Origin: Frateuria_A sp035943815
Lineage (GTDB): Bacteria; Pseudomonadota; Gammaproteobacteria; Xanthomonadales; Rhodanobacteraceae
Direction: 5' to 3'
Assembly: GCF_035943815.1 (NCBI RefSeq)
Contig: NZ_DASZBU010000009.1
Coordinates: forward strand, 62,001 to 126,000
Length of the DNA stretch: 64,000 nt
In this document: positions 43,687 to 51,544 of the stretch, in pieces
Numbering within the stretch: position 1 is the stretch's first letter
How the letters are laid out: the number at the start of each line of letters is the position of its first letter
Program-made: the position numbers and the translations under genes
The notes under the pieces: model-generated
What the model saw: only the letters and a program-made list of their open reading frames with translations
Databases searched by the model: none
Told to the model about the DNA's origin: nothing

Positions 43687-44370
43687 CTACAGCGGATGGG
43701 CGATGCGCTCGGCCGTGTCCTCGTCGGGGCGCGCGACCAGCGCGCCGGTACGCATCAGGCTGACCGTGTAGTGGCCGCCGTCGACCAGCGGCAGATAGGC
43801 GCCGCTGCCATAGACGGTGTCGACCAGCGGCAGCCAGTCCGGATGCCGGCGCGCCAGCGCGACCAGGTCGAACGCACCGGCCTGGCGCAGGTCGACCACC
43901 GTGCGCGGCGCGCTGGCCTCCTCGGCCGGGTCGTCGTAGCGGCCGGACAGGCGGTCTAGCCGGTACAGCGGCGGCAGGCCCGAGAGCAGGGCGGGCAGCT
44001 TCCACTTGAGCACCAGCGCCTCCACGCGCCAGGCGTCGCCGGCCACGCCCACCACGCGGGTCTGCCCGTCGGGCCAAACCAGCGTGACCGCCCAGCGCTG
44101 CGGCGAGAGGATGCGCGCATCCAGCGTCACCACCGGCGCTTCCTCGCCCAGCAGCCGGTAGCCGCGCAGGCTCCAGCCGGCGCCGGCCAGCACCAGGGCG
44201 AGGGCGAGCCCGACCAGCAGGAACAGCGTGCGCAGCAGGGCCGCGACCGGCCGGCGTGCCTGCAGTCGCTGGCGCAGTGCCACCAGCTGCACCAGCGCGA
44301 ACAGGAGCGCGAGCACGGCCAGGATCCCCAGCAGGGTGCTCGGCAATTGCAGCAGCATGGCCCAGTCCAT
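43687..44370 (-). CDS. Membrane hypothetical protein
   Basis: A 227-residue protein with two N-terminal helices (LLGILAVLALLFALVQLVAL and LLRTLFLLVGLALALVLAG) and a C-terminal soluble domain (LGEEAPVVTLDARILSPQRW and DPAEEASAPRTVVDLR). Xanthomonadaceae homologues are often labelled efflux-pump related without evidence. The ATG at 44370 starts MDWAMLLQLP. Divergent from lptM by 64 bp. Function unknown. Confidence 0.65.
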   Translation of the reverse strand: MDWAMLLQLPSTLLGILAVLALLFALVQLVALRQRLQARRPVAALLRTLFLLVGLALALVLAGAGWSLRGYRLLGEEAPVVTLDARILSPQRWAVTLVWPDGQTRVVGVAGDAWRVEALVLKWKLPALLSGLPPLYRLDRLSGRYDDPAEEASAPRTVVDLRQAGAFDLVALARRHPDWLPLVDTVYGSGAYLPLVDGGHYTVSLMRTGALVARPDEDTAERIAHPL

Positions 44371-44434
44371 CGATGCGTCAGTCCACACCGTTATGATGCG
44401 TGCATCATAGCCGCCGCCGTTTCGAGGAAAGCCG

Positions 44435-44602
44435 ATGCGCCGATCCATCTTCTGCACGGTCCTGCTGCTGGCCGCCGGCCTGCTCGCCGGTTGCGGCAAC
44501 AAGGGACCGCTGGTGCTGCCCTCGCCCGCGCAGCCGGGCCATACGGTGGCGCCTGCCACCTCCGCGCCGGCACCGGCCACGAGCGCCTCGCAGCCGGGCT
44601 GA
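44435..44602 (+). CDS. lptM: LPS-transport lipoprotein LptM (YifL)
   Basis: A 55-residue lipoprotein: signal peptide MRRSIFCTVLLLAAGLLAGC with lipobox LAGC, followed by the invariant GNKGPL and an Ala/Pro/Thr tail. LptM helps the LptDE translocon mature in the outer membrane. It stands 5 bp before dapF, as in many gammaproteobacteria, and is part of the lptM-dapF-DUF484-xerC unit. Confidence 0.92.
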   Translation: MRRSIFCTVLLLAAGLLAGCGNKGPLVLPSPAQPGHTVAPATSAPAPATSASQPG

Positions 44603-44607
44603 CCGTC

Positions 44608-45441
44608 ATGCGCTTCTCCAAGATGCACGGCATCGGCAACGATTTCGTGCTGGTCGATGCGCGGCGTGCGCCGCTCGCGCTTGCGCCGGAGGCGATCCGC
44701 GCGCTGGCCGACCGCCACACCGGCGTGGGCTGCGACCAGTTGCTCAGCGTGGAAGCACCCCGCGATTCTTCGTGCGCCTTCTACTACGGCATCTGGAACG
44801 CCGACGGCAGTCCGTCGGGCCAGTGCGGCAACGGCGTGCGTTGCGTGGCGGCATGGCTGCACCGCGCCGGCGCGCTTGCGCTCGAGCAGGCGGTGCGCAT
44901 CGAAAGCCCGTCCGGTCCGGTGACCGTGCGCGTGCTCGACGCCGGACGAGTCACCGTGGACATGGGCGAACCGCTGTTCGATCCGCCGCGCATTCCGCTG
45001 CTCGCCGACGCGCGTGCCGACAGCTATGCCCTCGCGCTCGCCGAAGGCCCGGTCGAGGTCGGCGCCGTGTCGATGGGCAACCCGCACGCGGTGGTGGTGG
45101 TGCCGGACCTCGCCGATCCTGCGCTGGAGCGCATCGGCCCGCAGCTGACCACCCATCCGCACTTCCCGCAGGGCGCCAACGCGGGCTTCGTGCAGGTCCT
45201 CGGCCGCGGCCACCTGCGCCTGCGCGTGCACGAGCGCGGCGCCGGCTGGACGCAGGCCTGCGGCACCGGCGCCTGCGCTGCGGCGGCGGTGCTGCGCGCG
45301 CGCGGCCTGGTGGACGAATGCGTGCAGGTGGACCTTCCCGGCGGCCGGCTGCAGATCGACTGGCCGGGCGCCGGCCACACGCTGTGGATGACCGGCCCGG
45401 CCGCGTTCGCCTTCGAAGGCGAATGGCTGGCCCACGCATGA
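44608..45441 (+). CDS. dapF: Diaminopimelate epimerase
   Basis: A 277-residue enzyme that converts LL- to meso-diaminopimelate for lysine and peptidoglycan. Starts MRFSKMHGIGNDFVLVDAR. The two catalytic cysteines are in NADGSPSGQCGNGVRC and TQACGTGACAAAAVLRA; MGNPHAVVVV and QGANAGFVQVL are also conserved. Complete. Second in the lptM-dapF-DUF484-xerC cluster. Confidence 0.96.
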   Translation: MRFSKMHGIGNDFVLVDARRAPLALAPEAIRALADRHTGVGCDQLLSVEAPRDSSCAFYYGIWNADGSPSGQCGNGVRCVAAWLHRAGALALEQAVRIESPSGPVTVRVLDAGRVTVDMGEPLFDPPRIPLLADARADSYALALAEGPVEVGAVSMGNPHAVVVVPDLADPALERIGPQLTTHPHFPQGANAGFVQVLGRGHLRLRVHERGAGWTQACGTGACAAAAVLRARGLVDECVQVDLPGGRLQIDWPGAGHTLWMTGPAAFAFEGEWLAHA

Positions 45442-45526
45442 CGGCCCCGATGCATTGATGCGCAGCCGCGCGCGTCGCACACTCCGGCCAGGCCGATCCG
45501 CCGCCTGACGTTTCCTAGGTCGTTCC

Positions 45527-46213
45527 ATGCCCGATACCCTGCTCGACGAGATCCCCGGCGCCACCGCGGTGGCCGCCTACCTGAAGCGCCACCCGCATTT
45601 CCTGGCCGACTACCCGGACCTCGCCGCGCAGCTCACGCTGCCGCGCAGCGAAGGGCCGGTCGCCTCGCTGGCGATGTACCAGTTGCAGCAGCTGCGCGAG
45701 AAGAACGCCGAGCTGGAGCGGCGTTTGGCCGAGCTGATCGCCATCGCCGCGGACAACGAGCGGTTGATGCAGCGCGTACACGAACTGCACGTGACGATGC
45801 TGCGCGCGGCCACGCCCGCGCTCGCCGCGCGCAGCGTGATCAGCCGGCTGGCGAGCGACTTCCGCATCGAGCAGGTACGGCTGCTGCTGTTCGGCCATGC
45901 CCACGGCCTGCCGCAGGCCGAATGGCTGCTGGTCGAGCCGGGCGGCCGCGCCGCGCTGGGCGAGTTCGCAGGCTTCCTGGGCAACCACGAGCCGCTGGTC
46001 GGGCGACTCTCGGCCGAACGGCTTTACCGACTGTTCGGCGACCATGCGCCCGAAGTGCAGTCCGCCGCGGTGATGCCGCTGGGCGAACTGGGCCTGCTCG
46101 CGCTGGGCAGCGCCGATCCGAACCACTTTCAGCCCGGCATGGGCACGCTGTTCCTCAAGATGCTGGGCGCCACGGTGAACGCCGCGCTGACCCGCTCGCA
46201 GGAGCTGGCCTGA
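45527..46213 (+). CDS. DUF484 family protein (YigA-like)
   Basis: A 228-residue protein with an N-terminal helical hairpin (EIPGATAVAAYLKRHPHFLADYPDL), a coiled-coil segment (YQLQQLREKNAELERRLAELIAIAADN) and a GAF-like C-terminal domain (VEPGGRAALGEFAGFLG to TLFLKMLGATVNAALTRS). Always found near dapF and xerC; function unknown. Its last codons overlap a candidate xerC start. Confidence 0.92.
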   Translation: MPDTLLDEIPGATAVAAYLKRHPHFLADYPDLAAQLTLPRSEGPVASLAMYQLQQLREKNAELERRLAELIAIAADNERLMQRVHELHVTMLRAATPALAARSVISRLASDFRIEQVRLLLFGHAHGLPQAEWLLVEPGGRAALGEFAGFLGNHEPLVGRLSAERLYRLFGDHAPEVQSAAVMPLGELGLLALGSADPNHFQPGMGTLFLKMLGATVNAALTRSQELA

Positions 46214-47118
46214 ACACCATCCGCGATGCAGTGCAACCGCGCGCGCAGGTCGAGGCCTGGCTCGGCCGCCTCGTCGGCGAGCGCCAGGCCTCCGCGCACA
46301 CGGTCGCCGCCTATCGCCGCGACCTGGACAAGCTGCTCGGCTGGATGGACGCCCAAGCCGTCGGCGACTTCGCCGCACTGACGCCTGCGCGCCTGCGCGC
46401 CTTCGTCGCCGCCGAGCACCGCGCCGGGCTTTCGCCCAAGAGCCTGCAGCGGCTGCTGTCCTCCTGCCGCAGCCTGTTCCGCCAGCTCACCCGCGAGGGC
46501 CTGCTGGCACACGATCCCGCCGCCGGCGTGCGCGGCCCCAAGGTGCATCGCAAGCTGCCGCAAGTGTTGGACGTGGACGAAGCCGGCGCGCTGGTCGGGC
46601 ATGCCGGCGAAGGCGCGCTCGCCCTGCGCGACCGCGCGATGCTGGAACTGTTCTATTCCTCCGGCCTGCGCCTGTCCGAATTGTGCGGCCTGCGCTGGGG
46701 CGACCTGCAGCTGGACGAGGGCGAGGTGCGCGTGCTCGGCAAGGGCGCCAAGACGCGCATCGTGCCGGTGGGCAGCCACGCGGTGGCCGCGCTGCGCGCA
46801 CTGAGCCAGGCCGAGGGCGCAGCGCCGGCCGCGCCGGTGTTCCGCGGCCGCGCCGGCGCGCCGATCAGCCCGCGCACGGTGCAGGCACGGCTGAAGGCTC
46901 TGGCGCTGGCGCAAGGGTTGCCCAAGCGCGTGCACCCGCACCTGTTGCGGCACACCTTCGCCAGCCACATGCTCGAGTCCTCCGGCGACCTGCGCGCCGT
47001 GCAGGAGCTGCTCGGCCACGCCGACATCGCCACCACGCAGATCTACACGCACCTAGATTTCCAGCACCTGGCCAAGGTCTACGACGCCGCGCACCCGCGC
47101 GCGCGCCGCAAGGGCTGA
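46210..47118 (+). CDS. xerC: Tyrosine recombinase XerC
   Basis: Site-specific recombinase that, with XerD, resolves chromosome dimers at dif. A core-binding domain (AYRRDLDKLLGWMDAQAVGDF) is followed by the catalytic domain with Arg in YSSGLRLSELCGLRWGDL, HPHLLRHTFASHML (His and Arg), LGHADIATTQIYTHLDF and the nucleophilic Tyr near the end. Start uncertain: CTG at 46210 has AGGAG at 46200-46204 with a 5-base gap and overlaps the DUF484 stop; GTG at 46231 gives 295 residues but has no clear site. The C-terminus is firm. Confidence 0.9.
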   Translation: MNTIRDAVQPRAQVEAWLGRLVGERQASAHTVAAYRRDLDKLLGWMDAQAVGDFAALTPARLRAFVAAEHRAGLSPKSLQRLLSSCRSLFRQLTREGLLAHDPAAGVRGPKVHRKLPQVLDVDEAGALVGHAGEGALALRDRAMLELFYSSGLRLSELCGLRWGDLQLDEGEVRVLGKGAKTRIVPVGSHAVAALRALSQAEGAAPAAPVFRGRAGAPISPRTVQARLKALALAQGLPKRVHPHLLRHTFASHMLESSGDLRAVQELLGHADIATTQIYTHLDFQHLAKVYDAAHPRARRKG

Positions 47119-47207
47119 GCCCCATCAACTCCCATTCCCCGGCGCAGCCGGGAGCGGTGGCTGGGCGAGGCGAAGGCCGCTGGGCTTTTCCCGAAGCCGC
47201 CGCCGAC

Positions 47208-47235
47208 GTTGAAGGCCACCCCAGCGGCCCCATGT
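47208..47235 (+). promoter_or_regulatory. Sigma-32 (heat-shock) promoter for hslVU
   Basis: GTTGAA (47208-47213) and CCCCATGT (47228-47235), separated by exactly 14 bp, match the RpoH consensus CTTGAA-N13-14-CCCCATnT. The predicted start lies about 25 bp before the hslV ATG at 47265. hslVU is a classical heat-shock operon in gammaproteobacteria. Confidence 0.75.
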
Positions 47236-47264
47236 ATGCCCGCTCAAGCCCTGCGGAGCCGTCC

Positions 47265-47831
47265 ATGGAATCCTTCCACGCCACCACCATCCTTTCGGTC
47301 CGCCGCGGCCGACGCGTCGTGCTGGGCGGCGACGGCCAGGTCACCCTGGGCAACACGGTGATGAAGTCCAACGCGCGCAAGATCCGGCGGCTCGGCAAGG
47401 GCGACGTGCTGGCCGGTTTCGCCGGCGCTACCGCCGATGCCTTCACGCTGTTCGAGCTGTTCGAGCAGAAGCTCGACAAGCACGGCAACAACCTCACCCG
47501 CGCCGCCGTGGAGATGGCCAAGGAATGGCGTACCGATCGGCGCTTCGGCAAGCTCGAGGCGATGCTGGCGGTGGCCGACAAGGACGCCTCGCTGCTGATC
47601 TCCGGCAACGGCGACGTGCTGGAACCCGAGCACGGCCTGATCGCGATCGGCTCCGGCGGCCCTTACGCCCAGGCCGCGGCACTTTCGCTGCTGGAAAACA
47701 CCGACATGGACGCGCGCCAGATCGTCGAGAAGGCGCTGAAGATCGCCGGCGACATCTGCATCTATACCAACCACAGCACGACCATCGAGGAGCTCGAAGC
47801 GGGAACGGGAGGCGCGGAGCAGGGAATGTGA
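47265..47831 (+). CDS. hslV: HslV protease subunit (ClpQ)
   Basis: A 188-residue threonine peptidase that forms the double-hexamer core of HslUV. The active-site Thr is the first of TTILSVRRGRRVVLGGDGQV; here it is residue 7, so a six-residue propeptide (MESFHA) must be removed. Related Xanthomonadales proteins also carry an extension. Further blocks: GFAGATADAFTLFELFEQKL and LLISGNGDVLEPEHGLIAIG. Start at ATG 47265. Followed by hslU 67 bp downstream. Confidence 0.95.
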   Translation: MESFHATTILSVRRGRRVVLGGDGQVTLGNTVMKSNARKIRRLGKGDVLAGFAGATADAFTLFELFEQKLDKHGNNLTRAAVEMAKEWRTDRRFGKLEAMLAVADKDASLLISGNGDVLEPEHGLIAIGSGGPYAQAAALSLLENTDMDARQIVEKALKIAGDICIYTNHSTTIEELEAGTGGAEQGM

Positions 47832-47898
47832 GCCTCTCCGCTACCGCAGGCCTTCCCTTTTCCTTTTCCCGTTTCCCGTTCCCCACGCCGGCAAAACC

Positions 47899-49236
47899 AT
47901 GAGCGAACTTACTCCCCGCGAAATCGTCAACGAACTGGACCGCTACATCATCGGGCAGAACGACGCCAAGCGCGCCGTCGCCATCGCGCTGCGCAACCGC
48001 TGGCGGCGCATGCAGCTCGATCCGGAGATGCGCAACGAGGTCACGCCCAAGAACATCCTGATGATCGGCCCCACCGGCGTGGGCAAGACCGAGATCGCGC
48101 GACGCCTGGCCACGCTCGCCAACGCGCCTTTCGTGAAGGTGGAAGCGACCAAGTTCACCGAGGTCGGCTACGTCGGCAAGGACGTCGAGTCGATCATCCG
48201 CGACCTCGCCGACGTGTCCTACAAGCTCACCCGCGACCAGGCGGTCAAGCGCGTGCGCTCGCACGCCGAGGACCGTGCCGAGGATCGCATCCTGGATGCC
48301 CTGCTGCCGCGCCGGCAGACCGCCAGCGACTGGTCGCACGACCTGACCGTCGCGGCGCCCGACACCGATACCCGCCAGAAGCTGCGCAAGCAGCTGCGCG
48401 AGGGCGCGCTGGACGATCGCGAGATCGAGCTGGATTTCGCCATGAACGTGGGGGTGGAGATCATGTCGCCGCCGGGCATGGAAGAGATGGGTGCGCAACT
48501 GCGCCAGATGTTCCAGAACATCGGCGGGGCGCGCACGCAGCAGCGCAAGCTCACGATCAAGGCGGCCCGTCCGCTGCTGGTCGACGAGGAAGCCGGCAAG
48601 CTGCTCAACGACGAGGAGATCCGCGCGCAGGCGGTAGAGGCGGCCGAGCAGAACGGCATCGTTTTCATCGACGAGATCGACAAGGTGGCGCAGCGCTCCG
48701 AATGGAGCGGCGCCGGTGTCTCGCGCGAGGGCGTGCAGCGCGACCTGCTGCCGCTGGTGGAAGGCTCGACCGTGTCGACCAAGTACGGCCCGATCAAGAC
48801 CGACCACATGCTGTTCATCGCTTCCGGCGCGTTCTCGCTGTCCAAGCCATCGGACCTGATTCCCGAACTGCAGGGACGGTTGCCGATCCGCGTGGAGCTT
48901 GCCGCGCTGTCGGTGGACGACTTCAAGCGCATCCTGCGCGAACCGCACAACGCGCTGACCAAGCAGTACGTGGCGCTGCTGGGCACCGAGGGGGTGACCA
49001 TCGAGTTCACCGATTCGGGCATCGACCGGCTGGCCGAGGTGGCCTGCCAGGTGAACGAGCGCACCGAGAACATCGGCGCCCGCCGCCTGCATACGGTGAT
49101 GGAGCGGCTGCTGGAGAGGATCTCGTTCGAGGCGGCGGACAAGTCCGGCGAAAAATATCTGATCGACGCCGATCAGGTAGACAAGAGCCTGGCTTCTCTG
49201 GTGAAGGACCAGGATTTGAGCCGTTACATCCTCTGA
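47899..49236 (+). CDS. hslU: HslU ATPase/unfoldase (ClpY)
   Basis: A 445-residue AAA+ ATPase that unfolds substrates for HslV. Walker A GPTGVGKTEIARRLA, pore loop EVGYVGKDVESIIR, Walker B NGIVFIDEIDKVA, sensor 2 region ENIGARRLHTVMERLLE and the C-terminal docking tail QDLSRYIL that opens HslV. The I-domain lies at about 110-240. Complete; forms an operon with hslV. Confidence 0.97.
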   Translation: MSELTPREIVNELDRYIIGQNDAKRAVAIALRNRWRRMQLDPEMRNEVTPKNILMIGPTGVGKTEIARRLATLANAPFVKVEATKFTEVGYVGKDVESIIRDLADVSYKLTRDQAVKRVRSHAEDRAEDRILDALLPRRQTASDWSHDLTVAAPDTDTRQKLRKQLREGALDDREIELDFAMNVGVEIMSPPGMEEMGAQLRQMFQNIGGARTQQRKLTIKAARPLLVDEEAGKLLNDEEIRAQAVEAAEQNGIVFIDEIDKVAQRSEWSGAGVSREGVQRDLLPLVEGSTVSTKYGPIKTDHMLFIASGAFSLSKPSDLIPELQGRLPIRVELAALSVDDFKRILREPHNALTKQYVALLGTEGVTIEFTDSGIDRLAEVACQVNERTENIGARRLHTVMERLLERISFEAADKSGEKYLIDADQVDKSLASLVKDQDLSRYIL

Positions 49237-49272
49237 ACAAGCCGCACAGACCCCTCTGGTAAAATTCCTGTC

Positions 49273-49887
49273 ATGGGCAAGATCATCGAACTCAAGACCA
49301 CCGGCCAGCGCGCGCAGTTGCGCGAGGCGCAGCAGCAGCAACAGCTGATCCGGCTGTGGCGTGCCGAACTGGAGCACGGCAGCTTCTGCGGCTACGTGGG
49401 CGGTGTCGGCCGCGAGTTCTTCCTACTGTGGGTGGTTGGCGACGGCATCACCTACGATGGCATGTACGTGATGCGCCACCGCGACGTGTCCGAGCTGGAA
49501 ACGCCGGACAAGCACCACGTCTTCATGGAGAAGGCGCTCAAGCACAAGCAGCTGCTGCCGCGCACGCCGCGCGGCTTTCCGCTCGACTCCATCCGCGAGG
49601 TGGTGCAGGCCGCCGGCAAGCTGGCGCCGGTGATCGGCGTGCACGTGGACAGCGAAGAGGAGGCCGAGGTCTGCTACATCGGCCGGCTGGTCGGCGTGGA
49701 AGAGGACGGCTTCACCCTGCAGGAAATCAGCCCCGACGCAGAATGGCTGCGCGAGGCTTCGTTCTTCGCCTGGGACGAGGTCTCCACCATCAGCATGGAA
49801 GACGGCTACGCGCAGGCGCTGCTGGCCGTCGCCGGCACGCCGCCGCCGCTGGAGCAGGGCGACTCGGGCATCGGCCGGGCGCACTGA
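49273..49887 (+). CDS. Conserved hypothetical protein
   Basis: A 204-residue soluble protein of mixed alpha/beta type. Repeated patterns such as EHGSFCGYVGGVGREFFLLWVVGDGI, EVCYIGRLVGVEEDGFTLQEI and EWLREASFFAWDEVSTISMEDGY suggest two related SH3/Sm-like beta domains separated by a linker with SELETPDKHHVFMEKALK. Not recognised beyond that. It is 36 bp after hslU but on its own frame with an ATG at 49273; the promoter is unclear. Confidence 0.7.
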   Translation: MGKIIELKTTGQRAQLREAQQQQQLIRLWRAELEHGSFCGYVGGVGREFFLLWVVGDGITYDGMYVMRHRDVSELETPDKHHVFMEKALKHKQLLPRTPRGFPLDSIREVVQAAGKLAPVIGVHVDSEEEAEVCYIGRLVGVEEDGFTLQEISPDAEWLREASFFAWDEVSTISMEDGYAQALLAVAGTPPPLEQGDSGIGRAH

Positions 49888-49910
49888 GCGCCGGCCGCCG
49901 TTCTTAGGGC

Positions 49911-50513
49911 TCATCCCTTGATGCGAGGTGTTCCGCGCGCGCGGCTGTCCACACCTCGTGCGCCGCCGTCCGCGTTCATCGCCGCGATAGCCAGCCCGAC
50001 CACCACGTCCGGCCACACCGACCGCATCCATGCCGTAAGCCCGCCGGCGACGACGATCGCCACGTTGGCAAATGCATCGTTGCGCGCTGACAGGAACGCC
50101 GCGCGGGTGAGGCTGCCGGCATGGTGCCGATACCGCGCCAGCGCCATCGCGCAGGCAAGATTGACGGCCAGCGCGCCCAGTCCGGTGAGCGACAGCGGCA
50201 TGGCGGCTGGCGGCACCGGCGCGTGCAGCTTCTGCCAGAGCGCCCACAGCAGCGCCAGCGCCGGCAGCAGCAGGATACCGGCCAGCGCCATGCCGACCCT
50301 TGCCCGTGCGCGCAGGCTCCAGCCCAGCGCCAGGAAGATCAGCAGATTGACCGAGGCGTCTTCCAGGAAATCGATGCTGTCGGCAAACAGCGCGACCGAA
50401 CCGATCGCCAGCGCCACCGCGAATTCCACGCCGAAGTAGGCGAGATTGGCGAGCGCCACCCATCGCACGGTTCGATGCAGCGCGTAGTCGGACGGGGAGC
50501 TGGAACGCAGCAC
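49911..50513 (-). CDS. Cation diffusion facilitator-like transporter, no C-terminal domain
   Basis: A 200-residue protein with about six helices. It resembles CDF proteins: SVALFADSIDFLEDASVNLLI (helix II, with acidic metal-site residues) and AFLSARNDAFANVAIVVAGG (helix V). It lacks the cytoplasmic C-terminal domain that most CDF exporters use for dimerisation. Some short CDF members without this domain are known. It may export divalent metals. Divergent from rbsK by 113 bp. Confidence 0.75.
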   Translation of the reverse strand: MLRSSSPSDYALHRTVRWVALANLAYFGVEFAVALAIGSVALFADSIDFLEDASVNLLIFLALGWSLRARARVGMALAGILLLPALALLWALWQKLHAPVPPAAMPLSLTGLGALAVNLACAMALARYRHHAGSLTRAAFLSARNDAFANVAIVVAGGLTAWMRSVWPDVVVGLAIAAMNADGGARGVDSRARGTPRIKG

Positions 50514-50626
50514 GCGGGATGTCCTGGCCTGGCAGACGGATCATGCCAGCTCCAGCGTGACGGCTTGGCGCGGCACCAGGGCCATGGCCGCTATGCTTGG
50601 CACCGATCCAATGGCACGGGAACCGC

Positions 50627-51517
50627 ATGGCACGCCGCATCGCCGTCGTCGGCAGCATCAACATGGACCTGGTCACCCAGGCGCCACGCTTTCCCCAGCC
50701 AGGCGAAACGCTGCTGGGCGAGGGCTTCGTCACGGTGCCGGGCGGCAAGGGCGCCAACCAGGCGGTGGCGGCGGCTCGGCTCGGCGCCGAGGTGGCCCTG
50801 GTCGGCGCGCTCGGCAGCGACGCCTTCGGCGAGCTGTTGCGCGCGGGCCTGCTGCGCGAAGGCGTCAATCTCGACCACGTGCGGCGTCTGGACGAAGTGG
50901 CCAGCGGCACCGCCTCGATCACCGTCGCCGGCGGCGACAATCAGATCATCGTGGTGCCTGCCGCCAATGCGCGGGTCACGCCCGCGCACGTGGAATCGGC
51001 CCGGCAGGTGCTTGCCCGCGCGGATGCGGTGCTGGTGCAGATGGAGATTCCGCTGGAGGCCGTCGAGGCCACCTTGCGGCTGGGCCGGAGCCTGGGCGTA
51101 CCGGTAATCCTCAACCCGGCACCGGCGCGTCCGCTTCCGGCCGGTTGGCTGGAGCAGGCCCGCTACGTCACCCCCAACCAGCACGAACTGGCGACCCTGC
51201 TCGGTGCCGATCCGGCCGAGGACTTCCGTGCGCTGATGCGCCGTGCGCCCGTCCCCGTGGTGCTCACCCGCGGCCACGAAGGCGCCTGGTACCGGGAGCA
51301 GGGCGAACCGGCCCACCAGCCGGCCTTCGAGGTGCAAGCGGTGGACAGCACCGGTGCCGGCGATACCTTCAACGCGGCGCTGGGCGTGTTCCTGCACGAA
51401 GGCCTGCCTGTTGCCGTGCGCAAGGCCTGTGCCGCCGCCGCACTGGCGGTCACCCGCCTGGGCGCGCAGCAGGGCATGCCGCGGACACACGAGCTCGACG
51501 CTTTCCTTGCCGGTTGA
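50627..51517 (+). CDS. rbsK: Ribokinase (PfkB family)
   Basis: A 296-residue sugar kinase. N-terminal sugar-binding motif VVGSINMDLVTQAPRFPQPGE, GGKGANQAVAAARLGA (glycine-rich substrate loop) and the C-terminal DSTGAGDTFNAALGVF with the catalytic Asp. Ribokinase-type members phosphorylate D-ribose; no ribose transport or RbsD genes are adjacent, so other pentoses are possible. Start ATG 50627 (MARRIAVVGS). Confidence 0.88.
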   Translation: MARRIAVVGSINMDLVTQAPRFPQPGETLLGEGFVTVPGGKGANQAVAAARLGAEVALVGALGSDAFGELLRAGLLREGVNLDHVRRLDEVASGTASITVAGGDNQIIVVPAANARVTPAHVESARQVLARADAVLVQMEIPLEAVEATLRLGRSLGVPVILNPAPARPLPAGWLEQARYVTPNQHELATLLGADPAEDFRALMRRAPVPVVLTRGHEGAWYREQGEPAHQPAFEVQAVDSTGAGDTFNAALGVFLHEGLPVAVRKACAAAALAVTRLGAQQGMPRTHELDAFLAG

Positions 51518-51544
51518 TCGTTCGCCCGCATCCGCGCGGCACGC

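Noticed and set aside
50986..51000. CACGTGGAA-containing sequence in rbsK resembling half a parS site
   Set aside because: Only one arm fits; the palindrome needed for ParB is absent.
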